Positions 49,401 to 62,100 of a stretch of 64,000 nt of DNA are shown piece after piece; position 1 is the first letter of the stretch, and each line of letters opens with the position of its first letter. Below the pieces are notes generated by a model, which worked only from the letters and a program-made list of their open reading frames with translations, was not told where the DNA came from and ran no database searches. Location of the stretch: assembly GCF_009905375.1 (NCBI RefSeq), contig NC_133649.1:234388201-234452200 (forward strand), read 5' to 3'. Source of the DNA: Apium graveolens. Taxonomy: Eukaryota > Streptophyta > Magnoliopsida > Apiales > Apiaceae. The translations under genes were made by a program, and so were the position numbers.

Positions 49401-49510
49401 TTGAATGAGAGAGAGAGATAAACAGGAGGTGAGTTTGAAATTTGATGTTTGTTGAGAGTAGGAGAGTGGTGAGTGATAAAGAGTGAAGCGTTTTAATTTA
49501 TAGAGGGAGT
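49401..49510 (-). promoter_or_regulatory. Putative internal promoter and leader of the E3 accessory ORF
   Basis: CTCTATAAATTAAAACG on the minus strand (49491-49505) is a good TATA box. It is followed by a CT-rich leader (CTCCTGTTTATCTCTCTCTC) to ATG 49400. Confidence 0.55.
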
Positions 49511-50034
49511 AAAGATAGAAACCAAGAGACTCTTGAGTTGCCCGAATAATAGGAGTAATAATCACATAAGCCTACTAGACAACTAGAAATGACTAGTGAC
49601 TGTTCCCCATGCAAGTACTCGAGAATATTAGTTTATTTTAAAGAGTAACTATTCCCCATGCAAATAAGCACGTACTTCCTACACAAAAAGTAATCAGATA
49701 AATTTATCACTATCAGCATACTCAAAACAACACAAATAATATACTAGTCTACTAACATTGGACTAACAGATTTCCACGTAAGCAAGAAATCATATAAACA
49801 TGTAAATGTGTCAATAAGTCAGAAAAATTTAGAGACAAAGTATGTCAAAAGTATTTTTATGAACATGATTTATGAATTAAATTTGTTCAGTTTTTCATAC
49901 TTTTTGTTTCTTTTGATCTGTTATTTATTAAGTTCATATACTGAATATATGAAGTAATAAATATTCAGTTTAATTAGAATTTTGAGAAATTCCAAGTTAA
50001 GATTAATGGAGAAGTCTGGGTATTTATATAAAAA

Positions 50035-50490
50035 GTAAAATACTTATCGATAAGTCAAATAAACGTTTGATATTAAACTTATCGATAAGTAATTTTGAAT
50101 ATGAAAAAGGTATATTCGAGAAGTCAAATGACTTATCGAGAACTCTGATAAATGCCCAGTTTGTCCAAAAAGGATTGAAATAATTCTAATTTATTTGAAT
50201 TAAATCAAATCGAAATCAGAATAAATTTTCCAAAAGTATTTATCTAAAATAATTCATTGAATTAAATTATTTTAGTACTGAGTTATTGATAAGTCTCAAA
50301 ATATCCTTGTCGAGAACTCTGTGAGTTAACACTATTAGAGAACTCTACATGGTCTTATCGATAAGTCATAATAGAGCTTATCGAGAAGTCATTCGAGAAG
50401 TCTGTAAATAGACTTGTCGAGGACTCACTCGACAACTCTAAAATGACTTGTCGATAAGTCATTTTGACTTATCGAGAACTCAGTTCTCTA
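50035..50490 (-). repeat. Cluster of ACTTATCGATAAGT words after E3 pol
   Basis: Perfect or near-perfect palindromes at 50042-50055, 50078-50090, 50354-50368 and 50446-50460, mixed with half-sites of CTTATCGAGAAC, CTTGTCGAGAACTC and TTCGAGAAGTC. The same words fill the LTR at 46340-46680. The cluster lies upstream of the internal TATA box at 49491-49505. Confidence 0.85.
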
Positions 50491-50732
50491 TACCTTTGAG
50501 TACTTTAATTTTGTCTTGTGTTAATTTTACACATTTAAGATGTAAATTAAGAACTAAGTAGTTTACTTAGAATTTTGAAATATTCTAAGTTAATTATGAG
50601 TTTTTAAGAAAGATAAATATACAGAGATTCTGAAATATTTATAATTCATATTTCAGTTAATTTCCAATTAAATCAAACTAGGTTGATTTATTAGAAATTA
50701 ATCTGCTGCAACACATTAGCTGAGTTCTTGCC

Positions 50733-53700
50733 TTAAGATGAAGAATTGAGCATTCCAATTTCACTCACAAGTCTAGTGAAGGTTGCTTCATCCAAAGGTT
50801 TAGTAAAAATGTCAGCTAATTATTTTTCTGTTGGAACAAAAATGAGCTCAATGGTACCATTTGCAGCATGTTCCCTGATAAAATGATATCAAACATCAAT
50901 GTGCTTTGTTCTAGAATGATTAACTGGATTAGCTACTATAGATATGGCACTAGTATTGTCACACATAATAGGAATTTTGTGTAACACTAGACCATAGTCC
51001 ATTAGCTGATTTCTAATCCAAAGCACCTGAGCACAACAACTTCTAGCAGCTATATATTCAGCCTCAGCCGTGGAAGTTGACACAGATTGTTGTTTCTTAC
51101 TATACCAGGATACAAGTCTTTGACCAAGAAATTGACAGCTTCCACTAGTACTTTTCCTATCAACCCTGCATCCAGCAAAATTTGCATCTGTGTGTCCAAC
51201 AACTTCAAAACCAGTTCCCTTAGGATACCATAATCCCAAGTTAGGAGTTCCCTTTAAGTATCTGAAAATCCTTTTTACCTCCATCAAATGTGATTCCTTT
51301 GGATTGGCTTGAAATCTGGCACATAGACAAGTAGCAAACATGATGTCTGGTCTACTAGCAGTCAAATAAAGCAATGATCCAAACATCCCTATGTAGCTTG
51401 AAATATCCACACTCTTGCCTTTCTTGTCTTCATCCAACTTGGTTGCAGTAGACATTGGTGTAGATGCAGGTGAGTTATCCACCATACCAAATTTCTTCAA
51501 TAAGTCATTCACATATTTGGTTTGGCTGATGAAAATACCATCACTTCTTTGACTAACTTGAAGGCCAAGGAAGTAACTCAATTCTCCCATCATGCTCATT
51601 TCATACTCACTCTTCATTAGCCTAGAGAATCTTTGACATAGCTTTTCATTAGTAGATCCAAAGATGATATCATCCACATAGATTTGAACTAGGATCATAT
51701 CTTCACCATGCTTCTTGTAGAAGAGAGTCTTATCAATAGTACCTCTGGTAAAATCATGTTTGAGTAGAAATACTAACAGTGTGTTATACCAGGCTCTAGG
51801 TGCCTGTTTCAGTCCATATAGAGCCTTGAGTAATTTGTAAACAAAGTTAAGGAATTCTGGATCTTCAAAGTCAGGTGGTTGTTGCACATAAACTTCTTCT
51901 TCTAGTTCACCATTAAGAAAAGCACTCTTGACATCCATTTGATACACCTTGAAATTTGAGTGTGCAGCAAAGGCCAGAAAAATTCTTATTGCTTCTAGTC
52001 TTGCAACAGGAGCAAAAGTCTCATCATAGTCAATTCCCTCTTCTTGTGAGTAGCCTTTAGCAACCAACCTTGCTTTGTTTCTAGTAACAATTCCATTTTC
52101 ATCCATTTTGTTATTATGCTTCTATTCTTTGGTGCAGGAACTAATTTCCAGACTTTGTTTCTCTCAAACTGATTCAGCTCCTCCTGCATAGCACATATCC
52201 AATCAGGATCCAATAGGGCTTCTTCAGTTTTCTTGGGCTCTACTTGAGATAGAAAACATGCATATACGCATTCATTAGCAATTGCACTTCTAGTTCTCAC
52301 ACCAGCCGAGGGATCACCAATAATGGCTTCTACAGTATGACTCTTATCCCACTTTCTAGTGTGTGTCGGTTGACTAGTGCCTTCATCATTTTCTTCAGTA
52401 TTACCATGACTGTCATTTCCATTCTCTTCTTCTCCCCCTGAGTTTGTGCCATCAAATTCAGGTGTCTGAAGAGAGCTTTCATTCCCATGATTTTATTCAG
52501 AGGTCTCTTCATATGTCACTTGTTGTGCCACAACTCCATCTTCCTCATCAGAATCACTATCAATGGTTAGATTTTCAAATGCAAGGGCTTCAACATCATT
52601 TACATCAAGGCATTCCAAGCCTGGACACTTGTCATCATCAAATGTCACATCTGTGCTTTCCATAATTTTCTTTTGATCAATCACATAAACTTTGTAGGCT
52701 GTTCTTTCCAATGAATATCCCAGAAAAATTGCTTCAAAAACTTTAGAGTCAAATTTTCCTACATATTCAGAGTTTTCTTTTAGAATATAACACTTGCTTC
52801 CAAACACATGTAGATGTTTCACTGTAGGCTTCCTGTTAGACATGATTGAGTAAGGTGATTTGCCATGAGCTCTGTTTATGAGATATCTGTTTTGAGTGTA
52901 GCATGCAGTATTAACAGCCTCTTCCCAGAAACTGGTTGGCAACTGAGCATCTTGTAGCAAGGTTCTAGCAGCTTCAACCAATATTCTATTTTTCCTCTCA
53001 ACTACTCCATTCTGTTGAGGTGTTCTAACTGCTGAAAATTCTTGAACAATACCTTTGCTTTTGCAAAATTCACTTAATGTTGAATTTCTGAATTCTGTTT
53101 CATTATCACTCCTCAATCTTTTCACACTAACTTTTCCTTCAGCTTGCTTCTCAATTTTCTTGATGTGCTCAATTATAATGTTTGGAGTTTCATCTTTAGA
53201 GTACATGAACTCAACCCAAGTGAATCTTGAAAAATCATCAACCATGACAAGGGCATATTTGTTCCTTGAAATGGACAAGACATTTACTGGCCCAAACAAG
53301 TCCATGTGAATAAGTTGCAGATGTGCACTTATGGAATTCACAGATTTTGACTTATGACTTGTTCTTTTCATCTTTCTTTTCTGACAAGCTTCACAAACTT
53401 CCAGTTGAACAAATTTCAGATTGGGCATGTGTCTCACAAGCTCATTCTTGACTAAGGTGTTGATTGCTTTGAAATTCAGGTGAGATAGCTTCTTATGCCA
53501 TAATTTGCTTTGCTCTTCTGATGCCTTGGTGTAGAAACAACACATTCTATCCTTATTTGTTGAGTCTAAGTCTGCAACAAACAAGCTTCCATTTCTTACT
53601 CCTTTAAGAGCAATTTCACCAGTCTTTTTGCTAATAAAAACACAATCTCCTTTGTTGAAAACAACTTGAAAACCTCTGTCTGCAAATTGACTAACACTTA

Positions 53701-53923
53701 AGAGATTTACTTCCAGTCTAGCAACTAGTGCTACATCTTCAATGACAACATTTCCAGAAAAAATCTTGCCATATCCCATTGTGAATCCTTTACTGTTATC
53801 TCCAAAGGTCACCAAAGGGCCAGCCATCTCCTCAAATTGTGATAGCAGGACCTTATCACCTGTCATATGCCTGTAAGATCCACAATCAATGATCCATATG
53901 ACCTTCTTTCCTTTGCCCTGCAC
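50733..53923 (-). pseudogene. pol: pol of E3, multiply broken
   Basis: Protease has DCG in place of the retropepsin DSG (IIDCGSYRHMTGDK, just below 53890). Integrase finger and [12 protein letters not shown] are present, but the usual SDNGTEF reads SDNETEF. Stops or shifts: TAA at 52493-52495, a small deletion with frameshift near 52110-52125 that removes the start of RT, TGA at 50889-50891 (where relatives have CGA) and TAA at 50820-50822 (where relatives have CAA). RT keeps [11 protein letters not shown] and RNase H keeps [12 protein letters not shown]. The end is LGMLNSSS-like at 50733. Confidence 0.9.
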
Positions 53924-53933
53924 ACAATGAGGA

Positions 53934-54136
53934 TTAATTGTGTTTAGTTACCCAAGCTGTGTTGGGCAATTTCTTCTTGTTAACTGATTTTGCAGAAGTA
54001 GAATGAGAATTTTCAGATAAAATGGAATTCATAGACTGTTGATCATTTTCCCTTTTAGATATAGAACCAACTTTTAATTCTATGAGATCAATTCTCAATT
54101 TGTGGCAACTCTTCATCACTTTCATGTTGCAGGGAA
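53934..54136 (-). pseudogene. gag: C-terminal remnant of E3 gag
   Basis: Minus-strand frame ending in NTAWVTKHN and TAA at 53934-53936, homologous to the end of E1 gag (AWVPKKF). Upstream it is interrupted by the LTR of E5 at 54137. The following protease frame is shifted by +1, as in E1. Confidence 0.75.
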
Positions 54137-55799
54137 TGTGAAAGGAATATGTCCTAAGTCCAATCATGTATTAGGATTTAGGAATAACTTTTTATGTAAT
54201 CTGTTTTGATTTCATTGATATTAATAAAAGACTTGTTTTGTTTTTATTACGGGCTCTATCTATTTAAGTGTTTAAATAAGATATATCATAGTTTAGAGTA
54301 AAGCTTTTTATGGATTATGATGAGATCATAATAGTGAGACCTAAAAGATGATAACTCTAAACTTAAATAGTTCCTGGTCGTAGGATTACTAACTGGTAAT
54401 TAATAATCCGCAGAGATCGGTACATACTATGCTTGCTTCATTATGAAGGATGTCTGTTCTCATAGACATTTGTGTGGTGACACTATAGCTAGTATGTAGG
54501 TGCTTATTATAGAATAAGTTCACTGAACATGACTCGCACAGCTGAACAACTGATGGAGTTCACTCACGTGTCAGCAGTTGTTCACATAGTGATAGTTGTA
54601 CAAGTATCCTTAGACTTGAGGTCATCATAGTCATCTTGTGTACACTGCACTATGCTTTGGTTTAGTTCTTAGTCTCCAGGGACAATTATTAGGGCTCTAC
54701 TGGGTATAGAAATTTGTATACGAAGATAGTGTATGATCAATAAAGGATCTACCCCTTCCAGTGAAGGAAGCGAATGTTCAAGGCTGATCCACTTATGCTA
54801 GTTCAGGAATCTCTGGCCAGAGTAAATGAAATTAGAAAGGAGTTTCTAATTTGCATAGAACTACGCATAGTAAATGGTAAGCAAGTGATTGGATTAGATA
54901 GGCTTGACACGAGATCCATGCCTTGTATTTAATCGGGACATTGTAGGGTAGAAGGAGTTTATTGTACGGTAACTATTCACTGAATAGGTTCTTGGTATTC
55001 TAAGCAGTGAATTCATATTATCCGGATATTCGCGATATGCTGAGAAGTATCCCTCACGATGTAGAATAAATGTGATTAATTAATTAAACATATTTAATAA
55101 ATTAGAGAATTTATATAAATAATGATAAAATAGTTTTATTATTATTTATTTCTTCTACCGGCTTAATATTGAACCTACAGGGTCATACCATAAAAAGAGG
55201 ATGATTTAATGGTGGAGGAATTAATTAATAATGGCTGATAATTATTTATTTATGAAATAAATAATTAATTGGCAAATTTAATAATTGATTAAATGATATT
55301 TAATTGATTATAAATTAATTAAGAAAAGTTCTTAATATTATTAATTAAAGGATTTAATTTTTGAAATTAAATAAAGAGAGAGAATTATTTCTAAAGTGTT
55401 TAGAAAAAGGATTAATAATTAAAAGGTGTTTTAATTATTAATGAGAATAATAAATGGGATAATAATAATATTATTTATGGGAAAATTTCAGCTGAAAATT
55501 TTGCCTATAAGTATACTATTATAGACCCTAATTTTATTCCAACCCCAAAAACCCAAAAAGTTTGGAAAACCCAATTCTCTCCACCTCCTTCCTCCTCCTT
55601 AACATCGTTTTCTTGATGGATACCGGTGGAGTGCTTCACACTTGAGGAGCAACTTCTAAGGATCTCTGATCGTTGTCTCCAAATTATTTTAAAGGTTAGA
55701 TTTGATCCCTATGTTTTTACCACGATTTATATGCTTTTATCTGGATTTTATATGTGTAAAAGTGTTTTGTCATGCCCCCGCTACGATTAAAATCCAACA
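54137..55799 (+). repeat. LTR of a fifth copia element, E5
   Basis: Begins TGTGAAAGGAATATGTCC and ends AAAATCCAACA, 1663 bp, immediately followed by a tRNA-Met primer site. This marks it as the 5' LTR of a plus-strand element. It contains no coding frame. A TATA-like GCCTATAAGTATA is at about 55506. The right part of E5 is beyond E4. Confidence 0.8.
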
Positions 55800-56086
55800 A
55801 TGGTATCAGAGCATAGGTTGTATGCATATAGATATGTGGTAAAAATTTCAGAATTTTATGTGCTTGTATGAATTAGTTATGATTTTTACAAGTTATATCA
55901 TGGATTAATTTTGTCTGATGAGAAATCGTTTCTCAGAATAATTTTGAATATTGATCTGGGTTCTACAAGTGTTGTAGATCGTCTGGGTATTTTTTTTATA
56001 ATTTTATGATGTATAGATTTTTTATTATGAATTTTTGAAGTTCTTGTAATTAAAATTCGTAATTAAATAAGTAAATATATGTATAT
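55800..56086 (+). mobile_element. Internal start of E5, truncated by E4
   Basis: TGGTATCAGAGCA at 55801-55813 is the primer site. About 270 bases of AT-rich untranslated leader follow, until the TG of E4's LTR at 56087. No gag start is reached. Confidence 0.7.
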
Positions 56087-56701
56087 TGTTAGATATATTT
56101 GATAATGTCATGGCTAATATATTTTATGTTTAGCTTTCAGATCTTACTTGAACAGGATAAATCAGTACTTAACTGTTGATCAGTACTTATACTGGAAGTC
56201 AGGACTTAAGGATATCAGTACTTATGTTATCAGGAGATAATCATCAGAAGATAGATATCAGAACTTAAGTGCTGAAGGACGATCAGATAAGGACAGTAGC
56301 TGATTAAAGGGAAGAAGATCAAGATGAACATAAGAAGAGATATGCATGAAGAAGGAATTCTGTAAAGAATGGAATACTTGGAAGAAAAGATATCTGATTG
56401 ATATATTTTAGGAAGCAGAATTATATTCCATATCAATTAGTGATTATCTTGTAACTGTGTAGTATATAAACACAGACATAGGGTTTACACTATATGTGTT
56501 ATCATTATTAGAGAAGATTATTCATTGTAACCCTAGCAGCTCTCGTGATATTTGTTCATCACTGAGAGGTAACAGTTCCATACTGTAACAGAGTTTATTG
56601 TTTCAATAAAGTTTGTTTTCTGTTACTTAAGTTCTTAAAGTTCGATTTGGGTGTACTATACACTGTATTCACCCCCTCTACAGTGTGTGTGTGACCTAAC
56701 A
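56087..56701 (+). repeat. 5' LTR of E4
   Basis: Begins TGTTAGATATATTTG and ends GACCTAACA. TATATAAA at 56463-56470 is a good TATA box. TCAATAAAG near 56602 is a likely polyadenylation signal. Five copies of the family word (TCAGTACTTA, CAGGACTTAAG, TCAGAACTTAAG) lie at 56162-56273, upstream of the TATA box. Confidence 0.85.
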
Positions 56702-56703
56702 AT

Positions 56704-56716
56704 TGGTATCAGAGCC
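56704..56716 (+). other. Primer binding site of E4 (initiator tRNA-Met)
   Basis: TGGTATCAGAGCC two bases after the LTR, identical to that of E1. Confidence 0.92.
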
Positions 56717-56757
56717 TATCTGTTAACATACATACAGTTGAAGATCCAAACACAATC

Positions 56758-59058
56758 ATGTCGGACACAGAAACTCCAACTAAGCCTACCAAAACTGAGG
56801 AACCACCAAAGACACAAATTCAGAGTCGGTATGAGACCATCAGAGTTCCCATACTGAGACCATCTAAATATCTCATATGGAAGGTAAGGATGACCATGTT
56901 CCTGGAAGCAACAGATCCAGAATACCTTGATAGAATCAAGGAAGGCCCTCACAAACCAACCAAGCTCGCAGTTGCAGTTGCAGGTGAAGCAGCAAAGACC
57001 GTACCAAAGGAGAAGAGTGATTATACTGCTGAAGACATAGCATCAATTGCTAAGGATGCTAAGGTACGACATTTACTGCATAGTGCCATTGATAATGTAA
57101 TGTCAAACAGGGTAATCAACTGCAAGACTGCTAAGGAGATATGGGATGCTCTGGAAACAAGGTGTCAGGGAACTGACACAATTAAGAAGAACAGGAAGAC
57201 AATACTCACTCAAGAGTATGAACACTTTGACTCAAAGACTAATGAGTCATTGAATGATTTATATGATAGATTTGTCAAACTTTTGAATGATTTGTCATTG
57301 GTTGATAAAGAGTATTATCTTGAAGATTCAAACCTTAAGTTCCTGTTAGCTCTTCCTGAATGCTGGGATTTGAAGGCAACGACAATAAGAGACAACTACA
57401 ATCTTGATGAAACAACTCTTGACGAAATCTATGGAATGCTCAAGACTCATGAGCTGGAGATGGAACAAAGAAGCAAGAGGAAAGGAGGAAAATCAAGGAC
57501 AGTTGCTCTTAAGGCTGAAGAAGAATTCCCCAAAGCAGCTTCCTCAAAGAAAGACAAGGGTAAAGCTCTTTTCACAAAGTCTGATACTGAGTCATCAAGT
57601 TCTGAGAGTGATGATGACTCAGATTCTGAAAGCTTGCCTGAGACTGATGCTGATGAGGAGATGATGAAGCTGTGTGCTCTTATGGTGAAAGGAATCACAA
57701 AGATTGCATACAGGAAGTTCGGGAAGGGAAAGAAGTTTTCCAGGAAAGGCATAAGTTCTGATAAGAAGAATTTCAGAAGATCTGAAGGTAGAGGAGGAAA
57801 GTCTGACAGAGGAGATTACACCAATGTTAAATGCTATAAATGTGGTGAGAAAGGCCACATATCTCCTGATTGCAAGAAGGTAAAGGGTGACAAAGGCAAG
57901 GCTCTTGTCACAAGGCAGAAAAGCTGGACAGACACCTCAGACTCTGAAAGTGAGGAAAACTATGCATTGATGGCAAATGCTGATAAAGAAAGTGCTGAGA
58001 GCAGTTCTGAAGCTGCTGAAACAAAGGTACCTCAGACTACTTATGCTTTTCATACTGATGATATTAATGAGTTGAGAAGATATCTTAAAACCATGTTTGT
58101 TAGTTATAGAGATCAAACTTTAACATGTGAAAGATTAACTTCTGAAAATCTTGCATTTAAGAAAAGAAATGATTTCTTAGAAAAAGAGTTAGTCATGTTC
58201 CATCAAACTCAGAAGGATAGAGATGATGCTTTTTATGTTAGGAATGAAGTGCTAAAAATAAATGAATCTCTAAAAACTGAGTTAGAAAAGGAAAGAGAGA
58301 TTATCAGGACTTGGACTAACTCTGGCAAAACAACTCAAAACTTGCTAAGTAGTGGAAACTGGAAAGAGGGCTTAGGTTATGGAGAAGATAAGAATGATAA
58401 AGGAACTGAAGAAATTAAGTCTGTTGATAAGCAAAAGACAAAGTTAAAACCTGTTAAGTTTGTAACTGTAAAGTCTGAAAATGAAAAATCAGAAGTTACA
58501 AAGAAATTAACTTCTGACAAACTAAAATAGGAAAAGACAGCTGAAGTGAACATAGGCTTAATGACAAAGAAGCAGCTTAAGCATAAGCTGAAAGATGTTA
58601 AGAATGCAAACAAGGAAAAATCACCTAGGAAAAATAGGAATGGAAAGGAAGGTGTGAATAAAAGCAATAATTATAAACCTGTTCCTGATGCTTCTAGGAA
58701 AATATGTCATAACTGTGGAAGTTCTAACCATCTGGCTTCTTTTTGCAGGAAAAATAAGAATATTAACTCCTTACCTTCAAAGTCAGGAGTTAAGAGTCAG
58801 TCTGTTAGATACAAACCACAAAATCCTTGTTTTCATTGTGGTAGTTTATGGCATTCCATTTATACTTGTAAGGAATATCATAGCTTGTACTATGATTATT
58901 ATCAAATAAAACCTTCTTTGAAGAAAGTTTCTATTGTTCCTTCTAGTGTAAATTCTGATTCAAAGTCTGATAGTGTAAGTTCAGATAAGAAAAATGTTAA
59001 CATAAACTCTGATGCTAAATCCGCTGCAAATGTTAACAAACTTAATAAGGACAAATGA
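56758..59058 (+). pseudogene. gag: gag of E4 with three zinc knuckles, one in-frame stop
   Basis: ATG 56758 follows the primer site by 41 bases (MSDTETPTKPTKTEEPPKTQ). The Gag core includes INCKTAKEIWDALETRCQGT. The first CCHC knuckle, CYKCGEKGHISPDC, is at 57832-57873. A TAG at 58528-58530 interrupts the frame, which then continues unchanged to TGA at 59056 and carries two more knuckles, CHNCGSSNHLASFC (58705-58746) and CFHCGSLWHSIYTC (58828-58869). One knuckle is usual for plant copia Gag. The region between is a Lys/Glu-rich probable coiled coil. Confidence 0.88.
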
Positions 59059-59106
59059 TCCAAGCAAGTCTGGGTCCTTAAAACTAATAATTAGTGGTCT
59101 TTGTGA

Positions 59107-62100
59107 TTGCAGGGCAACAGGAAAAATATTCTAGTTCTGGACAGTGGATGTTCAGGACATATGACTGGAAATAAGGCCCTGCTATCAGACTTTGTGGAGA
59201 AAGCTGGCCCAAGTGTTTCTTATGGAGATGACAACATTGGAAAGACATTGGGATATGGCAATATCAATCTTGGAAATGTCATAATTAAACAAGTAGCTCT
59301 GGTCTCAGGACTTAAACACAACCTACTGAGTATAAGTCAAATCTGTGACAGAGGTTATCATGTTGATTTCTTTGAAGAACACTGTGAAATTGTGAGTAAA
59401 TCTAAAGGCAAAGTTGTTCTGAAAGGATACAGGCGTGGTAACATATATGAAGCTAAGCTTTCAACAAGTACTGATGGTTCTGCAATCTGTCTGATGAGTA
59501 GAGCATCAATTGAAGAAAGCTGGAATTGGCATAAGAAACTCTCTCATTTAAATTTCAACAATATAAATGAACTGGTCAAGAAAGATCTTGTGAGAGGATT
59601 GCCAAACACAGTATTTGCTCCTGATGGTCTTTGTGATTCATGTCAGAAAGCCAAACAAAGAAAATCTTCATTCAAGAGCAAGACTGAATCATCAATTCTT
59701 GAGCCTTATCATCTACTACATGTTGATCTATTTGGTCCAGTAAATGTCATGTCTATTGCAAAGAAGAAGTATGCGTTGGTCATAGTGGATGAGTTCACCA
59801 GATACACATGGGTGTATTTCTTGCACACAAAAAGTGAAACTGCATCTATCTTGATTGATCATGTCAAACATATGGATAAATTGGTCAAAGATTCTGTGAA
59901 AATCTTAAGGAGTGATAATGGCACTGAGTTCAAGAATTTGATAATGGAAGAGTTCTGCAAAAGCCATGGAATAAAGCAGGAATTTTCTGCTCCTGAAACT
60001 CCACAGCAAAATGGAGTTGTTGAAAGGAAGAATAGAACTCTCATTGAAGCTGCACGTACAATGCTTGAAGAAGGAAAGCTTCCAACCTATTTCTGGGCTG
60101 AAGCTGTGCAGACTGCTTGTTTTACTCAAAATGCAACACTCATTAACAAGCATGGAAAAACACCATATGAGATGGTGAAGAAAAAGAAGCCAAATCTGAA
60201 ATACTTTCATGTATTTGGATGCAAGTGTTTTGTTCTCAAAACTCATACTGAACAGTTATCAAAGTTTGATCTAAAAGCTGATGAAGGAATCTTTGTTGGA
60301 TATCCACTTTCCACAAAAGCCTTCAGAATCTATAATTTGAGAACAAAAGTAGTCATGGAATCTATCAATGTCTCTTTTGATGACAAGAAGATTACTGGTC
60401 TTGAAGATTTCATTGACCATGATCAGCTGAGATTTGAAAATGAAGACTCAAATTCTGATACTGAAAATCCTGAAAGTCTAAGTCCTGATACTGTAAACTC
60501 TGATGGAATAAACTCTGATGTTATTGAAACTGTGGTGGCTACGCCAAGGGAAGATGCACCGATGCAGGGGGAGCATACTCAAGATCCTACCACAGCTCAA
60601 GAAACATCAGAACATACATCTGGCTCTTCAAATTCTAATTCGTCAAGTTCTGATAAGCCAAGTTCTGATAGTGCTGAAAATTTAAATACTGAAGACTCCA
60701 ACTCAGAGAGCATAGTTTCAGGGGGAGCATCAGAAAATGAAAATGAAGATAGCATTGATCATGGGGGAGCATCCAGGTGTAGAGAAAACCTTCCATCTGC
60801 AAGGAAGTGGAAAAAATCACATACACCTGATTTGATAATTGGAAATCCTGATGCAGGTGTCAGAACTAGAACAGGTACTTCAAATGAATGTCTTTACAAT
60901 TCTTTTCTCTCTCAAACTGAGCCAAAGAAAGTGGAAGAAGCTCTTCAAGATGCTGATTGGGTGCAAGCAATGCAGGAAGAGTTGAATGAATTTGAAAGAA
61001 ACAAAGTCTGGACCCTAGTGCCAAGACCAAAGAATAGATCTGTTGTTGGTACAAAGTGGGTATTCAGAAACAAAACTGACAGTGATGGCATAATTACAAG
61101 GAATAAGGCAAGGCTGGTTGCAAAAGGATATTCTCAACATGAGGGAATTGATTATGATGAAACATTTTCACCAGTTGCTAGGTTAGAAGCCATAAGGATA
61201 TTCTTGGCTTATGCTGCTCACAAAAAGTTTACTGTCTTTCAAATGGATGTGAAAAGTGCTTTTCTCAATGGAGAATTGGAGGAGGAGGTATATGTTGAAC
61301 AACCTCCAGGTTTTGTAGATACCAAACATCCAGATTATGTCTACAGGCTTGATAAAGCACTTTATGGACTTAAGCAAGCTCCTAGAGCATGGTATGAGAC
61401 TTTAGCTCAGTTTCTTCTGGAAAGTGGATTCAACAGAGGGACAATAGACAAAACACTGTTCTACCTCAACCATGGAAAGGACTTACTTCTGGTCCAGATT
61501 TATGTTGATGATATCATTTTTGGATCTACAAATGACAAACTTTGCAAAAAGTTTGCCAAACTAATGCAGTCAAGATATCAGATGAGTATGATGGGGGAAC
61601 TTAGCTATTTTCTGGGCCTTCAAGTCAAGCAGAATGAGGAAGGCACTTTTATTTGTCAAACCAAGTACACCAGAAACTTGCTGAAGAAATTTGGAATACA
61701 AGATTGTTCAAGTGCATACACTCCAATGGCCACTGCAACAAAACTGGATAAGGATACCGGTAAATCTGTAGATATTACTGACTACAGAGGTATGATTGGC
61801 TCTCTACTCTATCTAACTGCTAGTAGACCTGATATCATGTATGCTACCTGTCTTTGTGCAAGATTTCAAGCAGATCCAAGAGAACCTCACTTAACAGCTG
61901 TAAAAAGAATCTTTAAGTATCTTAAAGGAACAGCTGCTCTGGGATTATGGTATCCTAGAGAATCAGATTTTAAACTAATAGGTTACTCAGATGCAGATTT
62001 TGCAGGTTGCAAAATTGACAGGAAAAGCACAAGTGGAAGCTGTAAAATTCTTGGAGGCAGATTGGTTTCTTGGTACAGCAAGAAACAAAAGTCAATTTCC

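Larger units (their letters stand above)
45730..54136 (-). mobile_element. Ty1-copia retrotransposon E3 (SIRE/Maximus lineage), 5' part cut off by E5
   Basis: Minus-strand element: 3' LTR 45730-46984, polypurine tracts, accessory region 47161-49400, pol 50733-53923, and the C-terminal end of gag up to 54136, where the LTR of E5 begins mid-gag. The rest of gag and the 5' LTR must lie beyond E5 and E4, outside the window. Pol has several stops and changed catalytic residues, so the copy is dead and is the oldest in the nest. Confidence 0.9.

Noticed and set aside
54137..55799. Solo LTR or TRIM interpretation of E5
   Set aside because: The tRNA-Met primer site and 270 bases of leader follow directly, so it is the 5' LTR of a longer element cut by E4.
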